The notes under the pieces were generated by a model. The model saw nothing but the letters and a program-made list of their open reading frames with translations. It made no database searches and was not told where the DNA came from. Shown here piece after piece: positions 1-12,300 of a DNA stretch of 64,000 bases. This DNA is from Tetrapyrgos nigripes (Eukaryota > Basidiomycota > Agaricomycetes > Agaricales > Campanellaceae): contig JAACJM010000192.1 of assembly GCA_013368315.1 (NCBI GenBank), positions 62,001-126,000 on the forward strand, given 5' to 3'. The stretch's first letter is position 1, and every line of letters starts with the position of its first letter. The position numbers were made by a program, and so were the translations under genes.

Positions 1-186
1 CAGGAGCTCGACCTTCTCTGAGAGCAGATCGATCACGTTTTCGGGGAGATGGTTTGTGGCTATAACTCTGTCTTCTACGTCGAGGAATTTCTGTTAATGT
101 TTCTGCCTCACAGCGCTCAAGCTGGTCCAGTTTACGCTGGCGTTGAGATCGACCATATCGAATGGGAAGTCCATCTGTCTCACAGA

Positions 187-3100
187 TTAATCAAAGGTAA
201 GTCCTTGAGACTGCAACTTACGAATGTATGAGTCATGCATTCTTTGAAAGTGTCGCATAACCTTGAGTAATCCATCAAAGCCTTGGATAATATCCTTGTT
301 TTTGCCTGTCAAATAATATCAGTGAATTATAATTAATGTAAGTATAGAAATGACTGCAAACCTGCTATTTGGTATATGACAGAGTGAACAGATTCCTCTG
401 CATTGGTTGTATCAGGAAGCTTTGAGGCAAGTTTGCTGTCCATTTTTTGTTGGCTATGAAAAATCATACTTGCATGTTCTGGAGCCAACCACCAATTCAG
501 CCATGCCTCCAGCCCTGGCCATGTTTCCTTCATGATCTTCACAACTCTATCAAACACAGCAGAATTCTCAGCTATAACCATCTGTCTGCACAGTTCTTCA
601 AACTCAGCTCTGCTGTCAGGTGGCACATGGTTACTGAGTCGAGCCACATGTGTTACAGATTTTTCAAAGTGATATCTGCATCCCTTGATCAGTGACTGAG
701 CAGCATTCTCTAGTTCAGTGCGTGTCCGAGTGTTGTCCTCTTGGCGGATGAAATAGTCGGTGAATGCAGAGATAAATCCCAAGCGCTGAGCATCACTGAA
801 ATCAACAACCTAATCAAAAAAATCAGCTTTTTTCAAAACCATAGAAAATCTAGTGCCCTCACAAGTGCAAACAACTCATCAGTAATTTTCTCATTATGTT
901 CATGTGCAGCTTCAGCAATAGCCTCAATGACAGCAGTGAAATGCCAATGGTAATGCTGAGTTGTAACACCATTTGCATAGCTGAACATGGAGGGAACCCA
1001 TCTATCAATTACAGTATTGAATGTAGTAGTGGAAATCAACACAGCATTGGGATCTGCCCAATACTTGTGTGCACCATCAGTCAGCATGCCCTCTAATGGC
1101 AAAGGGCCTTCAACAAGCTCAGCTTTTGGCAAGAGTTGGTCCTGCATCCACTTTGAGTGAAATGATATGACACATTCAGGCTCCCTTCCTACAGTATTGA
1201 TTCTGATTTGGACTTCATCTTCATGTTGCTGGATCCAGGAGTGAAACTGGTTGATGAATGACCATCCAACTTCTGCTGTAGCTCCTTTTGTCATTTTTTT
1301 AGTTTCATAACGGTAGGTTTCAATGTTTGCAAATTTCTGTGCCAACTGTGGTGCTGGTGGAGTTGGACCATCTAGAGTCTCTCCTCCTTCATATGACTCC
1401 AAGTGCTTTTTGTGCATGTTGTTCCCGAGATGCTGCCGAGTGTCTTTAGCCTCCTGTGCAGTGAGATGTTTGGTGTATGGAATCCGAGGATGATTGTGGC
1501 AACCAGCATGGATGTAACGATAAAGCCGTGTGGTGATGTCATCTCCCACCTGTGCATATTCAATAAGAAAAGACATTGCTCCACAGTCAAAATGTTCCAG
1601 TGAGAACCCACATATACAGTACTCATTTAAGCACTGTGCTTCCAGAATCTTTTTCTCAATTTTTGGCCGAGTAATGACTTGACACTGAGGATTAGTGCAT
1701 CGTAAGACACCAAGACACTTCTTGTAGCTCTCCTTCCCCCCAGCTATTGTAGTAGCATGGATTGAACCCTTTTGATTTTTCTTTCCATTGTTTCCCTTGC
1801 AGTTCCGTGTAGCCCACTGAACAGCTAGCATTCCATGCTTCATGTATGTAGCATGATCAAGGTCAATGGCAAATTTTCCATTTGGCCATCCATTCCAGAA
1901 ACCCTGTTCCAAATTGTCAACAGTAGTAAATTGCACATTAACATCATGCCCATGTCGGCACTGTGGTTCAGGTTGAGGGTCCAGAGGAACAAAAGCAGTA
2001 AGCCGGGCAGGATCAGTGAGATCTACAGGGCAAGCAGCTTGATTAGTTGCTGGAGGTGGTAGTGGTGCAGTTCGAACAACTGCTGGAGGGTGTGATGAAG
2101 AGGGTGGTACAGTTTGACTAGCTACTGTGGTTGGTGGACATAGTGGTTTTTGTAAGTTCCCAACTGAGTGACTGGTAGATTGCACTGAGGGCACAACTGC
2201 AGATTTGCTTGGTATCACATTGGATTGTTGATCTGTTGGAATGGTACTAGGCTGCACTGTAGAGGTAGTTAGCAAATAACTCAATGGTACAAAAAGATAG
2301 TCTCATACTGATGGAAGGGACTGAATTTTGATATGTCTGTAGTGCATGTGTATTGAATTGCATCTGGGATGTGTATCCTATAAGTATCAGAATAGAAGGT
2401 ATTTAAATTGGTTGGAGAGAATCCAAATATGTGGCCTACTTGCCTTCGCGATAGACTTGAAATTGAACAACTTCAGCGTTTGTAGCTGTAAAATCTATAT
2501 GCATGCTATTCTCTTGTGGCAACCTGACCTGGGTTTCATCTCGACGTGTAGGTAGGTGTTGCAGGCCTTATATTACAAGAAAGTCAGAAAGATAAATATT
2601 TTGAAAAGAAATCAGAATTAACCACTCTTGTCCTCGCATGATTCATTTACGGGAGGCACTGGAATCAAGGATAACATGTAAGATCCTGCTGAACTGATTT
2701 CAAAACAATGGTACTCTTACTTGTTCTAACTTCTGGACAACCCAGCTCTCCATTGTCTATATCCATGTCTGAGGCATTCCCTGGACAAATTCATGAAAGA
2801 TATATCCACTACCAATGGGAAGTACATACCATTATCTTTCTCTTCCCCTGAATCAGGATTTCCTAGGTATTCTTCAGGCGCTATAGGGGATTCATGGTTA
2901 GTCCCTACAACTTAATGTGTTTGTGTCACTCACGGTGTACAAAACAGTCATTATTAGGGGGTAAAGAAGTAGATACATTTGTATCTTAATCAAAATGGTA
3001 TAAGGATATATTCAGATGTGGTGAATACATAAGACTCACGTCTTGAAATTTCATCTTGATGTAATACAAGTGTATCTTCAGTATTGCCTGTATATCAGCT

Positions 3101-3350
3101 GTGAGTAGCGTGATAAACCTGCTATCAATGGACTGACTTACTGAATGTGAAATCAAAACTATCGTCACTTTCTGAATCACTCTCAGGGAAAATAGCATCA
3201 ACAGCGGGGTGTATGATGCTTTTACCAAGCCATTTCTACAAAAAGAATATTCTATGTGACTAAGGCTACATAACGTTGGATACTCATGCTTACAAGGAGT
3301 CCCATTTGCAGAGACGGGCAAAGGCGAGCGCAGAGCAGGTCAGAAAGTGT
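187..3350 (-). pseudogene. MULE-type transposase with WRKY-GCM1 zinc finger (copy 1), decayed
   Basis: A multi-exon transposase read right to left. Upstream exons (about 3,350-2,440) carry an acidic Ser/Asp stretch and a block MHIDFTATNAEVVQF that recurs in the second copy at 38.9 kb. The main exon (2,284-833) has a Pro/Thr-rich lead, the block PVDLTDPARLTAFVPLDPQP, then a Cys/His region (KKCLGVLRCTNPQC) like the GCM/WRKY-type finger of Mutator-like transposases. An HNHPR patch and the putative first catalytic Asp in LTDGAHKYW follow. The next exon (782-333) contains NWWLAPEHASMIFHS and LPDTTNAEESVH, which recur in this transposase type. A last exon runs to a stop at 187-189. The donor near 2,441 reads GCAAGT where the sister copy has GTAAGG. 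A frame break and an in-frame TAG near 800-840 make it a probable pseudogene. The family is recognised by motif, not by search. Confidence 0.75.
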
Positions 3351-3559
3351 CAATAATGGGTGAAGCTGAGCCTTACATATACCGCCTAATCCCATCATTT
3401 TGTATGAATGATTTTACGTAAATACCAACAGCACGTTCTATTCTTCGTGAAATAGCTATATAACAGGCTCTGCATTGTTAAAAGACTATCTACACAATAA
3501 AAGAGTAATTATAAGGCTTAATCAACTAAGATTGTACATGATAAGCAAAGGATAATGGG

Positions 3560-3643
3560 TACCCGCATGACCCGCATGACCCGCATGACCCGCATGTACC
3601 CGCAGTGTACCCGCATGACGTACCCGCAGATTTCCGATACCCG
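3560..3643. repeat. Right terminal repeat of MULE copy 1, with tandem CCCGCATGA units
   Basis: Tandem ACCCGCATG-like units lead into CGCAGATTTCCGATACCCG, which ends at 3,643. Read outward-in, the end is CGGGTATCGGAAATCTGCGG. This is nearly the same as the ends of the complete sister element at 35.9-39.6 kb (CGGGTATCAGAAATCTGCAG). The spacing from this end to the first transposase exon is about 200-290 bp, as in the sister copy. The other end of this element lies before the window starts. Confidence 0.7.
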
Positions 3644-4097
3644 GGCTGAATTCACATTGATCTTGACTTTTCTAGAATTGGATGAACAAATTACTTTATT
3701 GAACACTTGAAACATTGACTCAGTGATGTATTAGAATGAGTATGTTGCATTTACACTGCGAACCACGAAGAGTTTTATTGATGCAGGCTTCATTTCAAGT
3801 CTAAGGGTAATTTGGGTACATAATTCATAGAATATTGGCATGCAGAGAATCGAAATAGTCTCTAGTGCATGCAATAAGCTTTTGGCAAAAATATCTAGGC
3901 TGCTTTGTAGAGAAATACTCGAGTTAGGAATGAGACTACTGCAGATGGGAGTGAGTGGCTGTGCTTATCCATGTACATTTGAGTTTCACTACACTTCGTT
4001 GAAGTCTATCTACAAGCTCTATATTCACTTTTATGTCTCTCTACTATGCTACAAATGCTCGTATGTATGCCATATAATGCTGAACTCAAATATTTAA

Positions 4098-4155
4098 TGG
4101 TACCCGCAGCCCACCCGCAGACCCGCATGGGGTACCCGCAGATTTCCCTATACCG
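4098..4155. repeat. Second MULE-type terminus in the same orientation
   Basis: ACCCGCAG-type tandem units run into GCAGATTTCCCTATACCG. Reversed, this reads CGGTATAGGGAAATCTGCGG and matches the left end of the 35.9-kb element (CGGTATAGGTAAATCTGCAG) almost base for base. It faces the same way as the end at 3,643, and I find no matching left end between the two. It may therefore be the right end of an outer element whose left end lies outside the window, or a duplicated end. Confidence 0.5.
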
Positions 4156-4220
4156 GCTTGACAGTAGCTTGACAGTAGCTTGACAGTAGCTTGACTAGTA
4201 GCTTGAAAAACTGGTGGCCC
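4156..4220. repeat. AGCTTGACAGT tandem repeat and end of a GGGCCACCAGTTTTTC-type element
   Basis: Four copies of an 11-bp AGCTTGACAGT-like unit are followed by AGCTTGAAAAACTGGTGGCCC. The same terminal block closes the element at 58.0-59.2 kb, and the upstream GTGGCTGTGCTTATCC motif near 3,957 also occurs inside that element. This is a truncated relative, directly abutting the long-TIR element that starts at 4,219. Confidence 0.55.
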
Positions 4221-5219
4221 TGTACAGGTATATATTCTATAGAATACATTTCACACCACTAGCCATCTTAAGATGGCTTAAGATATCAACAATGGTATGG
4301 CAGCTTGAGATACGAAAAAAGTGAAGATGATCAGCCATCTTAAGACGGCTTGGGATATGAAAAGGTGATGATGGGAGCTGTCTTAAGACGGCTTAAGATA
4401 TGAGAAAGGGAAGATGGATTAAGATGTGAAAGCTTGAAAATGGGAGCCATCTTAAGGCAGCTTAATATATGATAGAAAGTGAGATGGATCAAGATTGAAA
4501 GAAATTGATACTTGTAATAGTCGACCTGACTCAAGTCCAACTTAAGATGGCCATTAAGAACCAACAAAAGAGAACAAAGGCAACAATAGTGATACAACTT
4601 TCAAATAACTCAGTCTCACAGCAGGTGTATCTGGAAGAACTCAAGAACTCAAGAATGGTTTGCTAGAGTATAAATAAAAATGAAACTCGCCTCTAATTAC
4701 ACTCCCTTCTACTGGTTCCCTCTTCTCCATCAGGCTTGGGGTTCTATTGTCATTGACTCCTTGTGCTTCCACCCCCTACCCTCTTTACCCTGCACCAACA
4801 CCATCACCACACCCAAAATTCGATGTAACCACCCCCCACCCCTTCCTCAGCAGTCATGGACATCATCATAACGAAAAGACAGTCCACTCCATCTATCTCT
4901 GTCATGGTCGTCATAGTCCCAGAAGTACCAAGGGTCATAGTGCTGTTCTCTTGGACCTGTCACAGTTGTCTACTTTGTAGCTGAGACTGGAGATGTGAAG
5001 ATTGTTTCTGGGATTGTTTGATTCCTCGCCCCAACTGGAAGAGGTTAAGTAAAACAAAAAGAAGATAAAGCAATAGTGAGGGGAAAATGTCACAAGAACT
5101 CACCCTCCATTGCCTGGACTCCTACTCATACTCGACCATCTTGCCTGGCTCTTGAGGGTCATTGTGACTAACACTACTGCCAAAGGTGAGGGCATCAGCG
5201 GGAATGCTTATACCAACAT

Positions 5220-6088
5220 TAGGGCATGGCGCCGTACCGTATACGGGTACGGCTGTACTCCTTACGGGTCGTAAATGCAACGGAACTTCCGTACCCGTGT
5301 CGTACAACTTAACTTTCAGCAGGACATGGTACGGGTACGGGTCGTATACCGTCCGTATACGGTATAAAGACCGTAAATGATCATTTAGAGTTGAATAAGA
5401 GAGAGAGAAAAATGGTAGGCATACTGAAAAAAGTAGTAGTAGTGACTAGAAGATTAATCATCTCCAAGAAACTCTATAATAGCAATACGAGCCATACGAA
5501 GCTGCGCTTTGACAACCATGAGAGCCTGAATGGTCTCAGCCTTGAGACTAGCACGACGAAGTGAGGCAGTATCTCTTCCACCTGAGAAGATGCGTTCAAC
5601 AGCAACAGCAGAGCCTTTGCAGAGGAAATAACACAATAAAATCAGTCTATAGATAATGGCACAGAATCACAAGGAATTACTCACCAGGAATGCAGAGGAT
5701 GTCACGAGCAAATCGATAAAGATTAGGGAACTGTTCACGACGCGCATACCAATTTTCGTATATTGCAGTCATGTGTACGCGGTGGCGGACTGGGTGGCGG
5801 ACTGGTAACGATAACATTCTCATTCAAATTTACCCCTTAAGAAACGGGTGTTTTGGCGAAACGGAGTAGCGACGTGGTGGAAGAACGGAGGATCAGACGC
5901 GTTATTCACAGATGTTTAAAACTAACCGTATTACGACCGTGTAGGCCGTATACGGCACGGACTAGTACGGGCATTCCCGTGTCGTCTCCGTGCCGTTTGA
6001 GTAGCCCTGCTCTTCACAACGGTACGGTAACGGTCCCGTACCATGGTACCCGTAAACTGTGGCTACACGGACACGGCGCCGAGCCCTA
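5220..6088 (-). mobile_element. hAT element, internally deleted, with 8-bp target duplication
   Basis: The ends are TAGGGCATGGCGCCGTACCG at 5,220 and, inverted, TAGGGCTCGGCGCCGTGTCC from 6,088. Exact 8-bp direct repeats ACCAACAT flank it (5,212-5,219 and 6,089-6,096). TIRs starting TAGGG and 8-bp duplications are hallmarks of the hAT superfamily, and the only coding sequence inside is a hAT C-terminal dimerisation segment. At 869 bp it is far too short for a full transposase, so it is a deletion derivative. Both ends hold many short inverted CCGTATACGG / GTACGGGTAC motifs, probable subterminal binding sites. It is nested inside the 4,219-7,523 element and so is younger than it. Confidence 0.9.
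5454..5772 (-). pseudogene. hAT transposase C-terminal dimerisation remnant, two exons
   Basis: Exon 5,772-5,685 encodes a segment ending YRFARDILCIPG. A 70-nt intron with GTGAGT donor and CAAAG acceptor (5,684-5,615) separates it from the exon 5,614-5,454. That exon encodes SAVAVERIFSGGRDTASLRR followed by L-x-E-T-x-x-A-L-M. This is the hAT C-terminal dimerisation signature (xVERxFSxGRD ... RxSLxxETxxALM). The N-terminal zinc finger and the catalytic core are missing, so it is a remnant that cannot catalyse transposition. The correct splice sites and clean frame suggest recent deletion rather than slow decay. Confidence 0.85.
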
Positions 6089-7523
6089 ACCAACATTGCT
6101 GCTGTCTTATCACGCTGAGAACTTGAAGAGAGGAGAGAAGAGGTGGCAAGGATGTTGTTATAGACAGAGAGAGGTTGGAAAAAAGGTTGTGAACATGAAA
6201 GCATAGGGTATGATAGAGACAGGATAATTGGAATACTGAGAGCATACTCACTGTTGTTGCTGTTATTACAGCTGTCGCCATCATCGCTGCGATAGTGGTG
6301 GTACCTGGACAAGCTTGTGTCTGACGTCTGGCCCTAACAAATAACAAATAACAAATGTGCATGACAATGAGACCAAATGTGACCTGACACATCTTTTGTC
6401 ACAATTGACTCTTAACCACAACCACCCACCACCATCAAATCACCTTCACCTCCATCATCATTGCCACCATCTTCATCCTTACTCTCTCTCATCCATGCCA
6501 TCTTGAACCTCTTCCTCTCTCCTCTCAGTGCTATCTCTGGTCATTGGTGTGCTGCCATTTCCAACACCTGACACAGTGATTACTACAGAAGCCTTCTTGT
6601 GTATGTTGTTGCCTTTCTCCTCACCCTGGTGACATTCTGACTTATTTGGATGGTTGATGATTAGGCTTTCATCAGTACCTTGCAATGCTTGGTGGCAAAT
6701 TCACTGTAGAATGTCTTTCTCTGTTCTGCAATCTCATTTCCCTAAATGCAGCATTCTCGTGTCAAGGTTAATCCATTCATCTCTCTAGTGAAGCGTTGTT
6801 CTGTCCAGGGCCTGTATCCTTATGTACAGGATTCCTAATGCTAGATGGCACCAAATGTGTAACTTATACAAAATTATGGCTGAGGTTTGTCTTCCTTTAT
6901 TTATTGGCTACGTTCTTCTCTAACTATGCTACAAGGTTAGTTTGTCAGTGAGTGTGTCTATTAAACCAGTTGCACCAGTTAGAAAAGACTCCCATGTTTG
7001 ACCAGTCACCTAGACTGAAACAGTGTGTTGCCCTTTCTCCTTTTCTTTACCCCCCGACTTCAAGTTGAGGCTGGAACTAAGTCCCCTAAGTCCTGTTCTT
7101 TGTGATTTTTTTTGTGTCTTACACATGGACTTGGACTGGACTCTTGAGTTCTGACTTGATAGGTTTCTTAAGTTGGACTTGAGCCAGGTGGACTATTACA
7201 AGTATCACTTTCTTACTTTTTTCTTTGTATCTTAAGCCATCTTAAGACAGCTACCATCTTGACTTTTTTTCACATCTTACCTTTTCATATCTTAAGCCAT
7301 CTTAAGATGGTTCTCATCTTCTGTCTTCCCTTTTTCATATCTTAAGTGGTCTTTAGACAGCTACATTTTTCAGATCTTAGCCATCTTAAGAAGGCTATCA
7401 TCTTCACTTTGTTCATATCTCAAGCTGTCTTACCATTTTTGATATCTTAAGCCATCTTAAGGTGGCTACCAGGTAGTGTGCAATGTATTCTATTCTATAG
7501 TGTATATTACCCGTAAATACAGG

Positions 7524-8305
7524 ACTTGAGACAGACTGCTGTCTTAAGTCGCAATGGCAAAAGTTGTCAATATCTTAAGAAAAGCTAATATAGTTATGGC
7601 TTGCTATCACAATCCTTCCTCCCATTCCACATCACAAACCCACATTCATCTCTCCATCTCAACATACTACATCAATTTCTCCTCTCCATTGCTACCACAA
7701 TTCTGCCAATTCCATCTCGCTGTCACAACCCTTCCTTCCACTTCACATCTCCAATTCACCCTCCAATTTTATTGCGAACTATCTTTCATCACTCCATTAA
7801 GCCATCAATTTCCTCACTCCCCCCATTGCTACTGTAATTCTTCCTAATTCTTCTGACCCTTCCTTCTACTTCAAATTTCCAATTCACCTTCTGATTCACC
7901 TTCATTATCCCATTGACAATCAATATCATCACTTTTGTATTTTATCAAAGTCTCTCTGAGTTGTTTTAGCACATCATTATACATGATTCGACAATTCTAA
8001 TTAAGCTGATCTATTCTCTCACAAAGCTGACATGCTCTATTTCATTAGTTAGGATGTAGAGTAGACGTAGGCCATGGCCACATCTACATCTGGTATCTAT
8101 TTATCTATCTACAGGACTACTATGATGGTGACAGGAGAGTCAGCTTGAGATCCAGGTATCCTGGCTACAGTGCTGAACTGGGTCCAACTGTGTGTGGATG
8201 CTTTGGCAGTGAATAAAAAGTTACATAAATTGTGAATAATGTCAGCTGTATGATATTTGTTGGGTGTATTCACAAGTAGATCTACAACAAAGTCTAAATA
8301 GTCTA
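7524..8305. other. Pyrimidine-rich non-coding stretch
   Basis: The + strand from about 7,610 to 7,900 is strongly C/T-rich, with recurring CATTCCACATCACAA / CCTTCCTTCCACTTCACATCTCCAATTCACC phrases that look like imperfect short repeats. Overlapping open frames here are by-products of composition. I see no gene signature. Confidence 0.4.
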
Positions 8306-9376
8306 TCAGTATGATAGGGATTCAGGTCTTGGACTCTTGGTAGATAGGATATGAATATAAAAGGTAATAAATTGGTAATATGGGTGGGTATGGGTAAAGC
8401 CTTGAGTCTGTCTTCTCAACAATATTCCTATAGGAGCTTGCCCCACTGTGGCTACCGAGTACTCAATAGGACCACAGAGAGTACCCGCATGGTCATTCAT
8501 CTCTTGTTGATCCTTTTGCACCTATGTAAACCAACTTGGCTTGCAGCTTCCTTGCAACAATTTGAAATGTGTCTTTGGCATCTCTTTGAGATAATGTGAT
8601 AGTGATTTTGCCTTCTAGTCCCTTGGTGCGTTGGTGCGTTCTTCTCTTGGGCCTCTGTCCAATTCTTCTGACATTCCTCTGCCCTGGGTTTTTTTTTTTT
8701 TTTGCACTCTCCATCTCCAGCTCGACCTCAAACTCTTCCATCATGCCTTTCTATTCCTCAATAATACTTGTTTTATCCACATGTTTGGTCTCCAGCTCTT
8801 TTTGGAGCAGTGTGACACGTTCTTCAGTGTGTCTATTCTCCTGTCTCACCATCTGCAGCGTATACTCAATGCTCTTTCTCTTCCTTGTCTCTTCATCTGA
8901 TTCTTGTTTCATCTTCTCATTCTCCCTTTCAGCTCCTTTTCTCTCACGCATACCCTGTCCTGCTCAGCCTCCAGTGTCTCAACAAGATTCTCCGCTATTT
9001 CCAGCCCCTCCCTCACAGTTGCCAACCACTGTTCTCTCTCCAGCTAAAAGATACTCTCTGCTCCTAGCTCCTATTGGCACCTCAATACCCTGCCCATCTC
9101 ACTTGAAGGCATCCTTCAGTTTTTTTCCTCCTCATGTCTCCGCTCCTTGAACATGTTCCACCTACATCTCACTTCAGTTTTTTCCTGAAGAAGCCTGAGG
9201 CTGTCAAGTTAGATCTGGAGGTGTTGGATAAGGGGTTCATGCCTGTGTCTGTGTCTGTGTGGACGTGGAAGTGGGCGTTGTCATTGTTGTCATTTGAGTT
9301 GGTTGTGTGGGTCTGGGTCTGGGCAAGGGGGTGTCAAATTTTTGTAGAGGCATATAGGGTCAGAAAATTTTTTTAA
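8306..9376 (-). pseudogene. Decayed coiled-coil protein gene
   Basis: Minus-strand frames join into a charged, helical sequence. Around 9,330-9,180 there is a Thr/Asn/Asp-rich part ending NPLSNTSRSNLTASGFFRKK. Around 9,060-8,950 comes LEREQWLATVREGLEIAENL, and 8,950-8,750 is a Glu/Lys/Arg-rich coiled coil containing QMVRQENRHTEERVTLLQKE. The segment 8,744-8,493 continues with RIGQRPKRRTHQRTKGLEGK. At least two frame changes (about 8,940 and 8,750) and a T/A homopolymer near 8,690 break it. I do not recognise the family, and a spliced gene with unusual introns is an alternative. Confidence 0.35.
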
Positions 9377-12300
9377 GGGCCTGACAGCTGGACTAACTAA
9401 CTGTACATAAGCCAGATATACCAAATTAGGAAATAATATATCACATGGACACTCACTTATCTTGAGAGATAATAACCATTATGTCACCACCTTTGACCAC
9501 TCCTGACCATATAGCTAGCATGCCGCCTTTGGGGACACCATTCCTGATACAAGAGTGATGCTGTGAATACCATCAATATGTTGATTCTCTCAAAACAATC
9601 ACTACAAATAAAAGAATCAAGTGCACTGTAGAGGCTAAGTCAGATAAGGACAGTTCAGACAGTTAACAGTATTTAACAGGATCAAGTCAAACACTCAATG
9701 AAACTGAACTCCTTGGAACTGATCGAAACCAATCACATGCTACCGAGAGTCAGATGAGGCTGAGAGCAAAGCAGCGAGCACTGAGCTGTGTAAGTACATG
9801 TGAAAAATAACATGATTTTTTGTTTGAGGCCAAATAAGGACATGTGTAAGAACATGTGAAAGTGGCATGATTTTTCTTAGAATGGGATAGCTCCTACAAA
9901 CCCTCTACTTAAAAGTATTGGGAATTGCACTCCTTGGTACTCTTTAGAGCACCTATTTATTAGGGCAGAGGCTCTGAAATTATTTAAAAGCAGCTCTCTT
10001 ACAAAGATACCAGACATAGTCCCACACATTTATATACTTTTTTTAATTTCTTATGCATTCCTATCTATTTCGATCAACAAGGCAGTCAGTAATTTACACT
10101 GTCTGTGGCTCTTTTAGACAATGCTTGTCTGTTTTCATGTACTTTCCTCTTTTTTAGCAAGATAAGAATGATTTTAAGAATGCCTACTCTGGTGTTAAAT
10201 TTAGCATTCTTGCTAAATCTCTTGAAGTCCTTTCTTCAAGTTCATTCTTTCTTCACTTCAGCCCTTTCCAGACTTCCTATAATAGAACTTGCCCTTAGTG
10301 TTCCCATTCCTTCAACTCCTTTTCTTCCTACCACTATGTCTGTCACTGCATGACTTCCAAGTTTTCCAAACCTGCCCTTTCTGATTCAGCTCTACATGTG
10401 TTGTCACACTTGCACTATAGGCTATGTCATCACTGTGAAGTGTTGTTCTTGGCAGGTATGCCTTCTTACTCGCATTACACTACACCACGTAACAAGCTTC
10501 TTTCAGCAAATACAACCTTGCCTTGCCCTTCTTATATACAAGTACACTCCTACATTTCTATCCCTGTATGTGATGCTAATTCCTATCAGGAACACACCCA
10601 GTGGAGCTGATTCAGAGTCCATATCTTACTTCATATGCTGGTATGTTTATGAGATGCCGAGTGTGGGGTCAAAGGTGAATGACTCAACCAACAACTACCT
10701 TCCACTCAAAACAAGGTGTTTAGTTCAGGGGTAGGGAGATACTAAAGCTCTCACAGTAGATCTAGAGAAACCAAATCTTCAAGGAAGAAGTAAAAGAAGT
10801 ATAATTGAAGTGAAGACAAGATGGAGTAGCACTTTGACTGGGCGAAGACTAGTTCAGATGGGGGATGAAGGGTAAAAGGATGTAAAAGGGTAGGTGATGG
10901 GTAGGATCATAATGTGGTGGAGGATGGGTAGAAGACAAGGAGGATGATTACAGATGGGGGAGAGAGGATATATGGGTGCCCTGTGGTGATACGCCAACAA
11001 ATACATGAAACGAAACTGGGTAATACACTGCTTGAATAGGTGTGGCTACCTCTGAAGGCAAACTAAGCACAAGACAAAGGTGAAAACAAAACTGGCTCGA
11101 AATCAAAGAAGACTTAGTACGCCTCTGCAAGGTACCACACAATATGACAAGTGACTATATGAACACACCTCCGCAAGTACAGCGCTATACAACAAGTGGA
11201 ATGTTTGGTATGTAAAGACTGAGCACTGAGAAAACCAAGTTAAGCAGCTCAAGGGGTATGACACCTCCCACTGAAGATGAACTGTAGACGACTACTTTCC
11301 ACAGGAACAATACTTGTATTGCTGTTGCACTGTATCTGTACAAAGGCGGTTACAAGCGGTTGTTGTATGATAAGGTAATCAAAGTGCGCTTTTATAGTCA
11401 GCCACACGATTAGCTAAGTACTATATAGTAGTTTACTATGTGAGTCTGTACGCAGTTTGTAGGTAATCATTGAGTGTTAGTAGGAGTCAAGGATTGTAAG
11501 TACATGCTGAATGCATCATCAATCACAGTCCAGACAAGATATTTCTCATCTGAGTAGTAAAACGAAGTCAGAAATCTGGTAAACGAACTGTTTTGTATAG
11601 TGACTGTATCCAAACGAAGGATAGTAAAGTCCAAGTGTGCTTTGATCAGCATGTTACCAACTGCATTTATGGTAAAACTCTTGAGATTAACCTAAATGAA
11701 AGCTTTCATCTTAAAGGGTACCTGTTTGTGAGTCATTCTAGTGGACAAGCTAGACAATTCATAGGTTTTATTGCATATATAGTGAGGTTGTACCACTTCA
11801 ATTAGAAGTGCACAAAATGGTGGGGTGCATGGCCAGGTGTTTACCTGCCATATCAACATTGTGTTTCGTTTCCACCCTTTGCCATTTTCTTATTTGATGA
11901 TAGATTTCAGTTGCAGATTGAGGGCAGGTGTGATTTCCAGTCACAAGGGCATTGGTTGAGCATGTGTAGCTGTAGACTAGTCTAACAGTGTTGTATTAGT
12001 GACCCAACAATGTTTTACTGCATTACCATGCATTACCATATAATACCTAGAATGTAAAGTGATAGAAATGGATAGAAATGTCTGTAAATGACTCAACTTT
12101 GAATTAGAGATTTTCTATCTTTTCTTTTTCATTTGAAAATGAGAAAATGCATAAAAATGCGTAGTAAATACCTGAATTCCTACTGGGCGTCAAGCTTGAC
12201 ATTTTCTAGCTCTCACTCTGGCCTCTGGCATGGGCCCTTGTGCATGCTTTGAAGATCGACCTAGCTGGTGGAACAACTGCAGCTGGGCAATTAGAAGTTA

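Larger units (their letters stand above)
4219..7523. mobile_element. Element with about 340-bp inverted ends built of ATCTTAAG subrepeats
   Basis: The sequence from 4,219 (CCTGTACAGGTATATATTC) to about 4,560 returns as an inverted copy from 7,523 (CCTGTATTTACGGGTAATA) back to about 7,180. Both arms share the order: CTATAGAATA block, several GCCATCTTAAGATGGCTTAAGATAT units each about 60 bp long, then TACTTGTAATAGTC and CAAGTCCAACTTAAG. No transposase of its own is visible in the interior, which is low-complexity and contains the nested hAT element at 5,220-6,088. I find no target duplication, and the left end abuts another repeat. A non-autonomous or fold-back type element fits; the superfamily is unknown. 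Confidence 0.6.

Noticed and set aside
1..231. Open + strand frame at the left edge
   Set aside because: Readable as VCGYNSVFYVEEFLLMF and more, but no family recognised and too short at the window edge to support a gene call.
5186..5380. Open frames over CCGTATACGG-rich DNA
   Set aside because: They lie over the subterminal repeats of the hAT element and have no protein character.
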